DNA of 60,000 nt from Liolophura sinensis. Taxonomy: Eukaryota; Mollusca; Polyplacophora; Chitonida; Chitonidae. Shown here one piece after another: positions 1 through 13,000 of the stretch (within the stretch, counting starts at the first letter, position 1; every line of letters begins with the position of its first letter). Made by a program: the position numbers and the translations under genes. The notes below the pieces were generated by a model. That model was not told the DNA's origin. It saw only the letters and a program-made list of their open reading frames with translations, and did no database searches. Location: assembly GCF_032854445.1 (NCBI RefSeq), contig NC_088295.1, positions 23,115,385 through 23,175,384 on the forward strand, given 5' to 3'.

Positions 1-150
1 ATTATGGTGGGAGGAAACCAGGCAGAGCGCGGTGGAAATCTACGACCATCCGCAGGTTGTTAGAAGGCCTTCCCACGTACGGCCCGAGAGGTGGACTTGA
101 ACTCACAGTGACCGCATTGGTGAGAGGCTCCTGAGTCAGTACACTGTGCT
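1..150 (-). mobile_element. SINE family 1, partial, antisense, cut by window edge
   Basis: Matches the reverse complement of the full-length SINE at 58265-58531: the conserved stretch with TTATGGTGGGAGGAAACC, then the part complementary to the tRNA-like head (GCATTGGTGAGAGGCTCCTG). The tail side is cut by the window start and the head decays after about 150. It probably sits in an intron of the SLC26A11-like gene. Confidence 0.8.
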
Positions 151-191
151 GTTTTACATTTGATTGTGGTGGTGGTGGGAGGGGGTGGGGG

Positions 192-1290
192 ATAAATCAA
201 TGTAGATTAACTCATACTTGTAGATATCACATGTACTTAACTACTTTGACTTATACATAGCTTGACCTGAAATAAATTTAACCTATTTATTTCTTTGATG
301 TTTTAAGAATATTTTACAGTCATTATCAACAACATTATCGTGGGAGGAAACCAGGCAGGGCCAGCGGGGAAACCCACGACCATCTGCAGATTGGTGGCAG
401 ACAAAATTTAGCATATGCATGTGTCTAACTGGTATATGTTTGCTTTCTTTTTATTAAGGATGCAGTGATGAAATGAAATGTGTATTTTTCTTGTGATGTG
501 CTGTTTTATTTCTCAGGAACAGGTCGTGATCTCGTGATTAAAGGCTCTTACATAAAAATATAAATCAATCTAGATTAACTCATACTTGTAGATATCACAT
601 GTACTTAACTATTTTGACTTATACATAGCTTGACCTGAAATAAATTTAACCCATTTATTTCTTTGATGTTTTAAGAATATTTTACAGTCATTATCAACAA
701 CATTATCGTGGGAGGAAACCAGGCAGGGCCAGCGGGGAAACCCACGACCATCTGCAGATTGGTGGCAGACAAAATTTAGCATATGCATGTGTCTAACTGG
801 TATATGTTTGCTTTCTTTTTATTAAGGATGCAGTGATGAAATGAAATGTGTATTTTTCTTGTGATGTGCTGTTTTATTTCTCAGGAACAGGTCGTGATCT
901 CGTGATTAAAGGCTCTTACATAAAAATATAAATCAATCTAGATTAACTCATACTTGTAGATATCACATGTACTTAACTATTTTGACTTATACATAGCTTG
1001 ACCTGAAATAAATTTAACCCATTTATTTCTTTGATGTTTTAAGAATATTTTACAGTCATTATCAACAACATTATCGTGGGAGGAAACCAGGCAGAACCAG
1101 GGGGAAACCCACGACCATCTGCAGATTGGTAGCAGACAAAATTTAACATATGCATGTGTCTAACTGGTATTTGTTTGCTTTCTTTTTATTAAGGATGCAG
1201 TGATGAAGTCAAATGTTTCTTTTTCTGGTGATGTGCTGTTTTATTTCTCAGGAACAGGTCATGATCTCGTGATTGAAGGCTCTTACATAT
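192..1290. repeat. 368-bp tandem repeat, three copies, containing a SINE fragment
   Basis: The same sequence starts at 192, 560 and 928, giving an exact period of 368. Copies 1 and 2 are nearly identical; copy 3 differs more (for example after 1090 and near 1205-1260) and alone continues into unique sequence after 1290. Each copy holds about 65 bp of the antisense SINE family 1 core (near 340-400, 706-770, 1072-1135). Each also ends with a pyrimidine-rich TTTATTTCTCAG that resembles a splice acceptor. It lies just upstream of the first recognisable SLC26A11-like exon, so it is probably intronic. Confidence 0.9.
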
Positions 1291-1420
1291 CAGTCTTCAG
1301 GAGACAGGAAGTGTGGGCTCAAAACTGCGCTGGAACAGGGAATTTGTAGAATTAAAGAGGTGGAGGCATTAAAGAACAATGAAATAAAAGTATAATTCCC
1401 AGTTTTTATTTGTTTATCAG

Positions 1421-1488
1421 ATAAGAAAGTGCCTGCCATCATCCTGGATTGTACTCACGTGTATGATGTGGACTACACAGCAATACAG
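1421..1488 (+). CDS. SLC26A11: SLC26A11-like exon (STAS start)
   Basis: Acceptor TTGTTTATCAG, donor GTACTT. Encodes KKVPAIILDCTHVYDVDYTA and ends in phase 0 after a glutamine codon. The DCTHV...DYT motif is typical of SLC26A11 STAS domains. Confidence 0.85.
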
Positions 1489-3224
1489 GTACTTACATAT
1501 GTCTAACTGCTCAGTGGAAAGCTGCATCCTTCTTATTCTGGATCAGTTAAAAAAATCAGTTAAAAGTTGCTGTGAAGAAATGTTGGCAGCTGAAATAAAT
1601 CAACATGAATGATAACAGTATGGATGTCCATTTGCAGGCAGGAGGAAATTTTTCAAAAAATGATAAAGGGATTGTCATTATATCATTGGAACACAAGGCT
1701 ATTGGCACATGCTGCTGTTTATATCAAACTCAATGTGAATTGACGGCATTTACCTATATTTTCAGGGTTTTGCATCTCTGATAGCTGATACAAATCACAA
1801 CCATGTGGATATATTGTTTACAGGCATGAGAGTAAGTATTGCACATGCCATCTGCACCCTTAACTTTTCCCTCTTGTGTTTCTTCTATGAGCAGGCCTGA
1901 GACTTTTCCACGGATCATTGGATTTCTGCTTTTATTGAAGCCTTGGGGGTCGTTTTTGAAATCGGTGTAAATCAGGATCTGGATTGAAATTTGTGGTGGT
2001 TGAGATGGGGGGTGGGGTTTTGTAGGTTGAGAGAGGGTGAGAGAAGGGAGGTTGGTATTTTCTCAGCTCTTTTGTCGCTGAGCTGCTGTGTTGTTGAATT
2101 CTCGATGGGAGATCTTGTTCATTCTGAACGATGCTGACTCGTGGAGAATGGCTGCTTGTCATTGGCTCTTAAAAAAATTCTAAACCAATCACAACAGCTG
2201 TTATAGATGTTTTCTGATATGTGACTTCCCACTTTGTTAGTTTCCACAGGTTCACGTGGTTTTAATCATGATTTGAACTTCAAATAAAGGTGAATTGCCT
2301 AGGTAGTTTGACAAGGGTGTAAAAAACAAGTTCAGCTGGAGTTGGTGAGAGTGCCAAGTGCACATTGAGGTTGATGAATGGAAGATAGAGCAAAAGCTTT
2401 TTAATGTAAAAATTACAATTCAACATCAGTTTTTCTCCCTAATTCTGTCCCTTTGTCCTTGGTGTGGGGATTTTAACACTCAGCTGTGGCGCAGGTTTCC
2501 TCAGAAGGCCTGTTTTATATTAAGGTCCATCGTTACACCTTGAATTCCAGTTTTCCTCTGCTCATAAAATTGAACACCAGTTTAGTTTAGTGTGGTGTTG
2601 GGTAATACTTTGATGGAAACATAAATGCAGGTGTAGATCTACATAGATAAAAAATATAAACAACAGTACAAGTTATACATGTAGATACTTTTCCTAGGTG
2701 GATCTTGAATTTGGAGTAATGTTTTCATACAAATTTTATGTTGACAGGGCTCAGTGCTGGACAGTGTGATGTTGGCAGAAATCCCTGGCTTTATTTACAC
2801 TGCTACAGTGGATGGTGCGCGGGTATTGGTTAATGAGGGCGGGTGAGTCAATTTACCTGTTAACTGTGATAGCAAGTGCGGCAAAGCCTACCTTGATTGA
2901 ATTTTGTAATCAGAAGTCACTGTTGGTTTCTCTGAAGTTTTTTGTTAAAGTATGAAACTTTATCTTTAAGAAATGTTGAAATGCTAGAGATGTGTAGAAT
3001 CAGATATCCTTCCACGTACAATTGTGATAATGCATGCATGTATGTATATGCGTGTGTATACCGATAGACAATAGGCAGCATTCACCATCAGTCTGAACAC
3101 TGCGTGTACATTTATGTTTTTTGTTGTCAGGCGTAGGAGAGATAATGAGGTTCCAGTAGAAGAGGATGACCCAACAAGTAAACTACTAGATGAGAACAAG
3201 CCACCACGAAAGGCTTATACATGA
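1421..3224 (+). CDS. SLC26A11: SLC26A11-like anion transporter, 3' end (STAS domain)
   Basis: Four last coding exons of a SLC26 family anion transporter, nearest in my judgement to SLC26A11, the sodium-independent sulfate/anion exchanger of lysosomal and plasma membranes. Joined exons are 1421-1488, 1766-1831, 2748-2842 and 3131-3224 (TGA at 3222-3224). Phases fit throughout: the first exon starts with the last two bases of a codon, the next two junctions are in phase 0, and the last is split after two bases. The peptide includes VPAIILDCTHVYDVDYTAIQ, the start of a STAS domain, followed by its second beta-alpha unit and the segment GFIYTATVDGARVL. The cytosolic tail is charged (RRRDNEVPVEEDD) and ends KAYT. 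The membrane domain and the start of STAS lie upstream and were not found between 150 and 1420; most of the gene is outside the window. Another SLC26 paralogue remains possible. Confidence 0.82.
1766..1831 (+). CDS. SLC26A11: SLC26A11-like exon (STAS middle)
   Basis: Acceptor TATTTTCAG, donor GTAAGT. 66 nt, phase 0 at both ends. Encodes GFASLIADTNHNHVDILFTG followed by MR. Confidence 0.85.
2748..2842 (+). CDS. SLC26A11: SLC26A11-like exon (STAS end)
   Basis: Acceptor ATGTTGACAG, donor GTGAGT. 95 nt, starting in phase 0 and ending two bases into a codon. Encodes GSVLDSVMLAEIPGFIYTAT and then VDGARVLVNEG. Confidence 0.85.
3131..3224 (+). CDS. SLC26A11: SLC26A11-like terminal exon
   Basis: Acceptor TTGTTGTCAG. 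One base completes a glycine codon, then the charged cytosolic tail runs to TGA at 3222-3224. The tail is typical in position but not conserved enough to name the paralogue. Confidence 0.82.
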
Positions 3225-6200
3225 GCGATTTATGCTTAAGTTTCTCACAAATAAGTGGTTTATACTTGAATGATTTACAATATGACAGACTTTATACATG
3301 AATAATCTAAAACTAACAAATTTTTACATGACTAGTGTGATGAAATGGCTTTATACATAAATGGGTTACGCCTGAGAAGTTTAATACCCATGTAGTTTAC
3401 ACAAGAGCAAATGAAATGTGAGTGGGTTACACTGACATGATCAGCAGTTGGGCATTAAGTTATAAGTGGGTTTAAAATACCAGAGGAGATTTCAGATAAA
3501 TAGGTTACATGTAAGTGTTTTCAAAAAGCAGTACGTGTTAGTGATTTGCAAATAATACAACATATTGTGTGTGTTTCACTAGAGCAAGTCAGAAATACTT
3601 ACATTTGATACTGTGCCTTCTGTATTAACATGTCTTGCTTTGACCATGTAATACAACCATTATTAATCAAGTTAAAGTTTGTGTTGACTTGAAAGAAAAT
3701 TACAGGTTTAAAAAAAGGGCGAGAAAAAAATGTTTTAAATGGGTTTAAAATGATTTAGGGGTTATTGTAGTATTGGTACAACTGGGTTTATAGCAAAAGT
3801 TATGATCTCAAGTGCTTGTCATCTTAATTTGTAAGTAATGTTTGTTACCTGTGTATATCTGTGATACCAACAGCTATTGGTGGTTATTATTTGTCAGATG
3901 AACTGTTATGGAGTTGTGAGTAAAAAAAGCTTTTTATAAAAATATTTTAACTGAAGTGTGAATATATGAAGACATAGATAACTAAAATCCTTGATATATT
4001 TGATGCAATCATTTATTTTAGAAGGAACTTTTATAATGAATGCTGCAATAGTGACCTATTTTGGAAGGTCATATGTACATGTATTAGTATAAATGATTTA
4101 CCAGTAAATGTTAACCAATTTTATCGACATTCTTTGAAGTACGACCAGGTACGAAATGTACATTCTCTTAAAGCAAAATTAAACAATTCTTTTAAAGCAC
4201 TACACTTTTGTTTATCATTGGAACGTGAGATCATCATAACTAAATTTCATTAAGAGATGCAAGATTATAAAGGTAAAATTTCTGGAAACAGTGTTCATTA
4301 TTGAAACAATCACACAAGGTACAAATGTAGAAAATGAAACAGATATGAAAAAATTATAGATATATACATGTATATATGACGAGCTTGTGTGCAGAAACAT
4401 TTAGGCTTTTTCAGTTGAAAAATTCCTCAGCTTGACTTCTAAGTACATGTATGATGTGATATATTACACATATTTCTGTCATGACTCTCTGCTTTGTCAG
4501 GTTCTCCCAGGACTTTGTCAAGAGCATGATAGTAAACAATCCCACAAACTATTTAGTTTACAGTGTATGTTATTCCTGATGTTTTTGTCTTTGCTGTTGA
4601 AGCAATGAAAAAGGTCATAATGCTGACCGAACATTTTTCCATGCCTGTCTGTTCATGAAGGATGATTTCCATGTGTATCTTCTCTGCCCTAAACGTACTT
4701 TCTTTCTTTCTTTCCACTTTAGTGATACACAGTCTGGTATTTTTGGGTTCTCAATAGCTTTTGAGAGATGGGTTAGTGCCTTTTGCCTGCTGTAAACATA
4801 CAATGAGCCAGGGCAATTTTGTCTTCCGTTGTTTGGCTTGAAACATTGGTTTAGATCACATCACGGTTGACAAAGTCAGCGCATATGATCTCACATATGA
4901 ACATCAGACTGTTAAATCCATCTCCTGCTGTTAATAACTAAGCCAGTACATTTCTCACTTTTTAAATCACACACTGAATGGCTTAGGACATGAATGCTCG
5001 CCACTGCAGTGTGGTCATTTAATGTTCAAACTAATTCATTTCTAAAATGAATTTTGAACATTTGCAACACTTAGCTGACATGGAAACATAAACAGCAAAC
5101 TGAAAATTGTACAGCTTGGAATGTTTCCAACTATATCCAAAAGCCATTGAGACTGACTGCACTACTGACTGTGCTAAACCACAACAGAAATTCATATGAT
5201 GACCAAATAACTTGCAATATAAAAAGAAAAACAGTATGTTTCTTGGATTTATATTTTATTATCAAAGCAGTTGTCAGTTCCTATAGCTCTATAAAAACGA
5301 GTTGTGAAAATAAGATGTGTGCACATTAAAACACCATTAAAATTTTAAAAAGTGTGCAGGTGATATAAACTAATTACACATACAATAAAGTACAGAAATA
5401 TCAGACTCCAACTCAAACAGAACCTTACAGTAAAATCTACAGCATCATCACAATTAAGATAATGCATGGGGTCATGAAAACATCTGGACGGAATCTTACA
5501 AGGAATGAACTTGAATCATTTGCATATTTCATTCACATGACTGGCCTTGAAGTAAAAGTTTCTGTCTGTGGCAACAGTATTCAGTCACTGATTTTTGTAC
5601 TTTTCTCAGTTATTAATAAAGCCTTACAAATTTGGGGAAATGCATTCATATATCATTATCACAGTGAAACTAATTTGTTAGCTAAATATATGTTTATGAT
5701 AAAGGACATCATTGCACTAAAAGAAATATCAAGTATATGCCATACGGAGGTAGTGGAACTAGTACAGCTAAGGGTACAAACAAATACACCAGTGATGCTT
5801 GAGAAAGTAATGACAAAACATGTTGTATGGATAATTTTATCTCAACCTAATATAAAATAACACTTATTTTGACTAACAATGTGCATTCATGCTCCAGGCA
5901 TTGTCTATCTACAAAACAAATGTGTATGTTTTTATAGGTGTTTTTTTTCTTAATATGGCCTGGTAGGGAAACATATTACCGTACAAAATTTGACACCATG
6001 CACATGTGCCTTCAAATACCTAGAACCTTCCTAAGTCAAGAAATTTATCAGCAACATCAATGTAAATACTGTAAGTGTAAAATATCCCATGATCTGATTG
6101 GATACAAATTCTGCATCAACAATAAGTGCCTCAACAAAATACCATCAACATTAAGCAACAGCATTACCTTGAGGGACATTACATTAAGACACAGATCTGT

Positions 6201-6599
6201 GCTAGTATCAAAACCAAATTTCATTTTAGCCCAGCTCCATTAAAATATTTCAGCAGTAGCAGACATCAACTTTTGGGACAGCCACTGTAGAGCACTGAAC
6301 AAGCTGAAGTAACCATGATAATTACATCCTCAATATAACTGCTACTGTTTCATAATGCTGTATTTGTAAGCTTGGTATGTTTACATAGAAATGTAAGTAC
6401 GTAAATATTTGTCTATGTATATATATGTATATATATAAATCTAGGTTCATGATCTATAACATGGGAAGCATTAACTTGTAACAAACATAATTTCAATATT
6501 TCTTTACAAAACCCTCATATAAAGATCCAAAATTACTGTGTATGAAAAAACAAAAATACAAATGTATGTGGAACCCACATGGCTTATATCTAAGCCTCC
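3225..6599. other. Convergent 3' regions of the SLC26A11-like and QRICH2-like genes
   Basis: No exon seen. The first plus-strand AATAAA after the SLC26A11-like stop is at 5384-5389 (an ATTAAA lies near 4177). The first minus-strand AATAAA after the QRICH2-like stop is at 5255-5260. If both are used, the two transcripts would overlap tail to tail by roughly 130 nt. The open frame at 5462-5860 (132 codons, plus) has no recognisable domain and is AT-rich; I treat it as chance. No repeat family was recognised. Confidence 0.6.
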
Positions 6600-7004
6600 T
6601 TAATCTTCTTCAACATCAGCACTTTCCTCTCTGGGGGTATCCACTGGAACCTCAACAGGTTCTGGAGATGGGGCCCGGACTTGCTCTGTTGCCTCCTTCG
6701 GCAGCTCTTGTTGCTGTTCTTGCTGCTGCTCTTGTTGCTCCTCCTCTTCATTGGGGAGGAAATGGCGAGGCTCCTCCGGTGGAGGTGAAGGTGTAGTGGA
6801 GCCAGGCCGGGAGCTAGGTCGAGCAGATTGAGGCCTCATGGTGAGGCGAGCAGAGTTAATGCGCTGAACAGACCCTCCTGATGCCGGTCGGGGAACAGCT
6901 GATGTGGGGCGTTGCCGAAAGGGGGGAGGCACTGGGGTGGTAGTGGGCTTGGTGGACCCAGCACTGGTTGGGGGTCGTGCCAGATTCCTCTCCTCGGCAG
7001 CCAT
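6600..7004 (-). CDS. QRICH2: QRICH2-like exon 23 (terminal)
   Basis: Acceptor GTCTTTCAG directly before ATGGCTGCC; stop at 6600-6602. Low-complexity tail of 134 residues rich in P, S, R and T, then a Q/E run (EEEEQQEQQQEQQQE, encoded near 6711-6750), ending in an acidic SADVEED. The glutamine-rich run recalls the family name but is short. Confidence 0.88.
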   Translation of the reverse strand: MAAEERNLARPPTSAGSTKPTTTPVPPPFRQRPTSAVPRPASGGSVQRINSARLTMRPQSARPSSRPGSTTPSPPPEEPRHFLPNEEEEQQEQQQEQQQELPKEATEQVRAPSPEPVEVPVDTPREESADVEED

Positions 7005-10000
7005 CTGAAAGACATTAACATTGCCAAACTCACTGTCACAGGTCAGTTTCCTATAAGTGCTTATGACTATGTATGAAAGGACATAACGAATTAGTTAGGT
7101 CATATATTCTTCTCTATTAACATCATATTTTCAATATGTGTGTAACCCGCGTGTTTTTTTTTTTTCATATGTATACATTTGATGAAAAATGACCTCCTGT
7201 GTCTCACTGTGTGTCTGTTGAAATAAAAATTAAAAAAAAAATTAAAAACTTTTATACTCTCAATCTAATACACAATCTGAAAGATCACCAACAGACACCC
7301 TAACCAGTTGTTTATTAACATCGCTTTTGCCATTAATTTCAGTCATATCAAATGGTACTGTCTTCATGTAACAGGTCTGTCTCAATACTGACATAAAATG
7401 TTGTCTCCCATTATGATGAGTTACCAATACAATGCCATACCCAAGTACAGCAGGATCTATCCACATCTGGCACAAACAACCCATTCATGATGAACACAAA
7501 ATACTAAATGCACTTTCTTACTGTCATTTACATATGTTATGCATTTACGATTATTCTCGAGATGATCTGGAAGCACAACAAATATCTTTGACATGTTGGC
7601 ATTTGACACGTCCTCACCGCTTGATAAGCAGCTGCCAGGGGATATCTGCGTGAAGGGTCTTGCTTTTTTATTCGTCCCTTGTAGATGTGACCATCCACAC
7701 CCAAAATATCCAGCTCAGAGTCGTGTCTAGTGATCATAAAAGAGACATGAGGTATGACAATAAAGACATGGCTCAGGACATGGGTATTACACAGGCTACT
7801 ACAAATTGAACATTCATTTATTTCTTTGATTAAGGTTCAATGCCGTGCTGGAAAGACTTCACTTACATGAAAGCCATCTTGTTAACAAAAGGATGAAGTT
7901 GAGGACAGCTTGGATATCACTACAGAACCCTGTCAGCTACATGAGCATGGTGAACCTCTGGACAAAGCCATAGCAAAACCACACAGGTTCAATTAGAAAA
8001 TTTGTTCTTCCATTAAATGTCACAAATCACTCAGGGTGGGGGTGGGGGTGGTGGGGGGGTAAAAATTTCTCATCTGTTTATATGACTAATCACCATGCTC
8101 CTTTCAAACAAATACGAGACTATGTATTCAAATGTGAAGTTCCACATTCTAATGGTTTTGGTATACTGAATTTTTTCACCAAAATTTTTCTACAAATGCT
8201 GTGCTAAAGTGTACTTGTCAAATGTAACTTGATTCCAACTGTTATAGAAAAATTATCTTTTATGAACAAGTGGACACCATATTATTTTGATCCCTGAACA
8301 TAAATTTAAATTTAGATGTAAGTATAGATGGCTGTCCAAAAATTGCCACAAGATACATGGTTGTGAATAAACCTGTAAGCAAACAGTCCATGGGCAATGA
8401 CTGTTCCAGTAAGAACTTAGGCCATGCTTAATTCTTCACTGGTTGCAACTGAATCCTATGAGAATAAACATAGTAGGGAAAGTTTTATTTTTTTTTATTC
8501 AGGCTAAAAAAGGAGATAGCTATTAAAAAACATTCAAATCATTGATACATCAACAAATTCCATTGAAAGCCCATTTTAGAGGGTCCATCAGGTTAAAACA
8601 AACATATATTTTATGATGGCCTAAATATCAAACAACTTACTTGAATGCTACTGGAGCAGGTGAAGGGATAACTGGTTCATTTTGGAACAAGTGGCTGGAA
8701 AGTATCAACATGTAAAATCAGTGATCAGGTATCTACAAAATTCAATTACAAACAGCTTGTAATCCACCTGAGGCTGAAAAAAAACATGAAATTGGAGAAA
8801 AAAACTCTTTGTAAGACAAATTTAGAAGAAGAAAATTTCTGATCATCCAACAGTTAGTCCAACGGTATATATGTACATACTTGAGGTGTGACATCTTGGT
8901 TACCCGCTTATGTGGGTATGTCAGGGTGTGGCTTCCCCCACATGGTCGATCTGGTGCATAAAAGTCTGAAGTTTCCTGACCAGCCAGCCTAGTTGGGCAG
9001 AAAACATAACGTATATACAAGTGTTCTGAACTAGTACATGTAAATGTATAAACATAAGCTTGAATCCTACTCTTATCAAAATACATGTATTTTCTGACTT
9101 TTCCACATAGGTACTATAACACACACAAACAAGTTAGTATCACCAATGAAACAAGCCTGAGAGGCTCACAAAACACAGATGAGCTGATTAGCATTTAGTT
9201 TTGTTCTGTTTAACTGATAATTCAGAGCACATTTAAGATGTATGTGTAAGCAGAGAGATTGTTTATCCCATAGACAGGTAGTTTTACTTCTTGCAGAAAG
9301 GTTGCAACATGCCATTTATTAGTGTCGTTATTGAGATTACTGTGACAGCAAAGAAATAGCAGGAAAATACAACAGCATGATCCGGACTAAATATTTTCGG
9401 CCAAATTCTGTGTTAAAGAGTCATTTAAGCCAAGTTTTTCTATTGAAGAATGAAATAAGAAATTAATCCTGTCCAGCACAATGTGCGTTCATCCATGTAC
9501 CATGCATGAATTTTCTCAGATCTTCAAATAATCCTACTGAGTGTTTACAAAAACAAAATTTTCGGCCATTTCCATACAAATTCCTGGAGTGACGTCACTT
9601 TCCTGGGGAAACATCATTTTTCCTGGAGTGATGTAATCTGCAGCTTCTTAAATCACACTAAAGCTCATTCATGGATGACATGGTCTTCTCAGCAGGAGAC
9701 ATCAACTGGAGTTTTATGAAGTCATAGTAGGGTCATACTGGGGGTAATAGGACGTCACACCAGGAATTTGTACAGAAATGACCAAAGATTTTTTGTGTTT
9801 TGAACTGAATTGTACTACACGGTCTTTGAACTGCGAAAGAAGCTTAACATATCTTTATGTGATAACAGTTTGCACATACTCTGTACCCATGTCATATACT
9901 AGCAATTTTAGCCTGAAATGTGTGTCCGCTGGAATGGCTCTTTAAGGATATCACTTACTCATCCACATCTCCATGACAGGCCTCAGATTGTTGATACTGC

Positions 10001-13000
10001 TGTAACATGAACTTTTGCGTGTCTGTCTTTCTCAGTTTAGCCATTTCACGCTGTGCAAGCGCTCGCTCATAGTTACCTGCATTCCTACCGATCACATGAC
10101 TACAGGTGCAAGGAAAGAGGGAAAGTGTAGGGGTGAGACAAGCAAGATAAACACAGGTGAGATGCAGTGTGTGAAGAGGTAGTTATTGTCACGAGCAGAA
10201 TTCACATGCAGGGTGTTAAAAAGCCATGCCAAATGATTTCTAATCCTAAGTACAAAATATATCTTGAACTTCATTGTGCTGTGTAACATTTCAAAATTAA
10301 CGAATCCCAGCATAAATCAACAGATGAACACAAACTTTAAGACAAACTAGTACGCGTCTTGAAAATCAGGCTTAAATGTATAGACACATTACATTACATT
10401 ACACTGTCACAATACAAACTGCAAGTAAAGTGATGAAGAGATCCATATGTACATGTCTATGTTCATCAAGTATCACAGGCATCAAACACGAGCAGGTTAC
10501 ATCAAAACAGCCACCACTACATGTGACACATTGATGTGAAAGAGCTCTGTAACAATTACCCTCCACTTATTGGTCTGTCTCCATTGTAAGGCCTACATAA
10601 TGTAAACAGACAGACAGTGACTATGGATTGTTGTCACACAAATCTGTTGACTGTTGAGTACACAAATCTGTAGTTTGTCAATTCACTGATACATTACATG
10701 TAGGTAAGAGATTGACGAGAGTGCTAAATTAGATTTATATTTGGGTTAGGTGGCATACAGCCAGACAATGTAGGTGACACGGAACATAATAGCTGTGCTG
10801 GGGCAGGTTAATAACTACACCAAACTTTTGAATACATACTCTTTAGGGTGGCGAGTCATATACGGTAAACTGGTTATTGTAGATCCACCACTTTGTAAGC
10901 TATACAGATAAACATGACCAATGTGAATTTCTAAGTTTTTTGTCAACGTTAAATTCATTCAATTCAGAGACCGATGTCAGACACATTACAAAAGCATCAA
11001 ACATATGTAGTGAGTAAGAAAACTGAATACAAGCTATGAATGAATCTGTGTTCCGTTATCTGAGTTTTCAAAAAAGTTTATGTATTATTACAGTAATCAG
11101 AATTCATAAGCACACATCCAATACATTCATAACAATTCTTATGTAAATGAAATTTCCATTCCCACTAGGAATACAACACATGGATATATGAGAGTACAGT
11201 GAATGATGTGTTACCTTTTAGCATGTTGTCTGATTTGGTCGAGCTCATATGTGGTGTAGGGCCTAGGAGAGCGTGTGCCTGGCAGGCCATTGTTCCCGGG
11301 GACTGAGGGCACTGGGCTGTGGGAAGATAATCAGTAGTGGTGATACTATCATCACACAGTTAATGACAGATACAGGTCTGATGACAGATATATGAGGAAT
11401 CTGCTGGCTTAATTAAGCAATGAGCAAAAAAGAAACCCTGACCAAGACATCTTCCCATCCTCCATATTATTTACTAATTCTTTCCTCGTTCAACAATATG
11501 CAACATATTTGTTATCCAATCTGTTATTATTTATGCACACATATATATACACACCATACCTTATCTATATGTCATACTGGATCAGAACCAGCTCAACTGT
11601 TTTGAAGTTTATTCCAATCATACATTATATACATTAGAAAGGCCAATATCTTTTGAAATAACATGAAAAATAAAACGAAATTAACAAATCACTAAAGATG
11701 ACTGTAGAAGGTTTACTTACCCGCCCATCATTATATCCACAGGCCTGTCACATGATATACAGTGGAACCTCTGCAGCAATTGTCTATAATTGAAATACAC
11801 AATTATTGAGTTGTAAAAAGTTTTGAGATATATAAGCTGACAAATCAAACTTATGATTCCATAGAAAGAATGAATCTTTAACACAGGCAAATAATACTAG
11901 ATTAATTCTGACACAAATTACTTGACAATTATCTGTCTGGTTTACAGACGTACTTCCTCAATCCTGCAGCATCATCATCCTCCCAGGTAGATGACTGTTT
12001 GATCTTCTGGTTGAGAGCCTTCAGTCGACTCTCCAGCCATTCCTTCAAAGACTTCAATTCCATGCGATCCAGCTTGGATTCCAGCTCTGATGTCAGCTTT
12101 GTTATAGCATCCTTCCAGTCAAAAGCCTAAGATATGCAAGGAAAACACAAAATCACATGCTTTCTTACATCAATTTATTTCCTTGGTGTTGCACACAATA
12201 ATCAATATATATCAAGCAAGTAGTATATCCCCAGTAAACTTTGTGTTAGACCAGCAAGAGATCACTGTCAAATGATTTCTTGGCTCAGAGAAAAATGGAA
12301 ACAGAGGGGAGTCTTCAAAATTCCATGTGTCCTAAATAACTACAACTATTTATCTACTTATTTTTTGATTGGTGTTTTAAGCTGGACTTGAAAATATTTC
12401 ACTTAGATGACAGCGGCCAGCATTGTGGTGGGGGGAATAGTAGCAGAGCCTAGGGAAAACAAACGACTATCCACAAAATTGTGAGCATGGCATTTAAAAA
12501 TCAAATAAACAAATAAAATAAAATTGAAAACATGGAAAAATAATGTGTGAAATCATATCAGTTAACACTTACATTGCCATTGAGTTTGTCTTGTATTTCC
12601 TGGATGAGCTGATTGATTTCATCTGTGGTACTCTCAAAGAGGCTATGGTTAACTTTAGCCTCTAGCAGCCGCTTATCTGCTTTCTGTAAATCAATTAGAT
12701 ACACTTAATAGCTGATACACACACTTACTGTACCTTCTTTATAATTACAGTCACTTGCTAACTGAGACACATTGAAAGTGAGCGGGTAGATCAGAGAAGA
12801 CTCCTGTGAAGCGTTCACTGCGGGTGACATCGCCATGCCAGCTGACCCAGCTGGAGTATATGCCGATATCTTTGCTATTTCCCTTCCCAAAACACTTACC
12901 CTGCTGTTTTCCGGGTTGTGTTCTACAAACTATGCTATCCAATATGTAAAGTCAATGGCTGTGTGGTATTATTTACAAGCAAGCATTCAACACCTCATTA

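Noticed and set aside
1253-1345. Possible SLC26A11-like exon after TTTATTTCTCAG
   Set aside because: The open frame does not resemble the family before STAS, meets a stop and lacks a convincing donor; kept only as a question in the findings.
5462-5860. 132-codon plus frame and the neighbouring frame at 5938-6243
   Set aside because: AT-rich, no domain, no splice partner; lies in the convergent 3' region.
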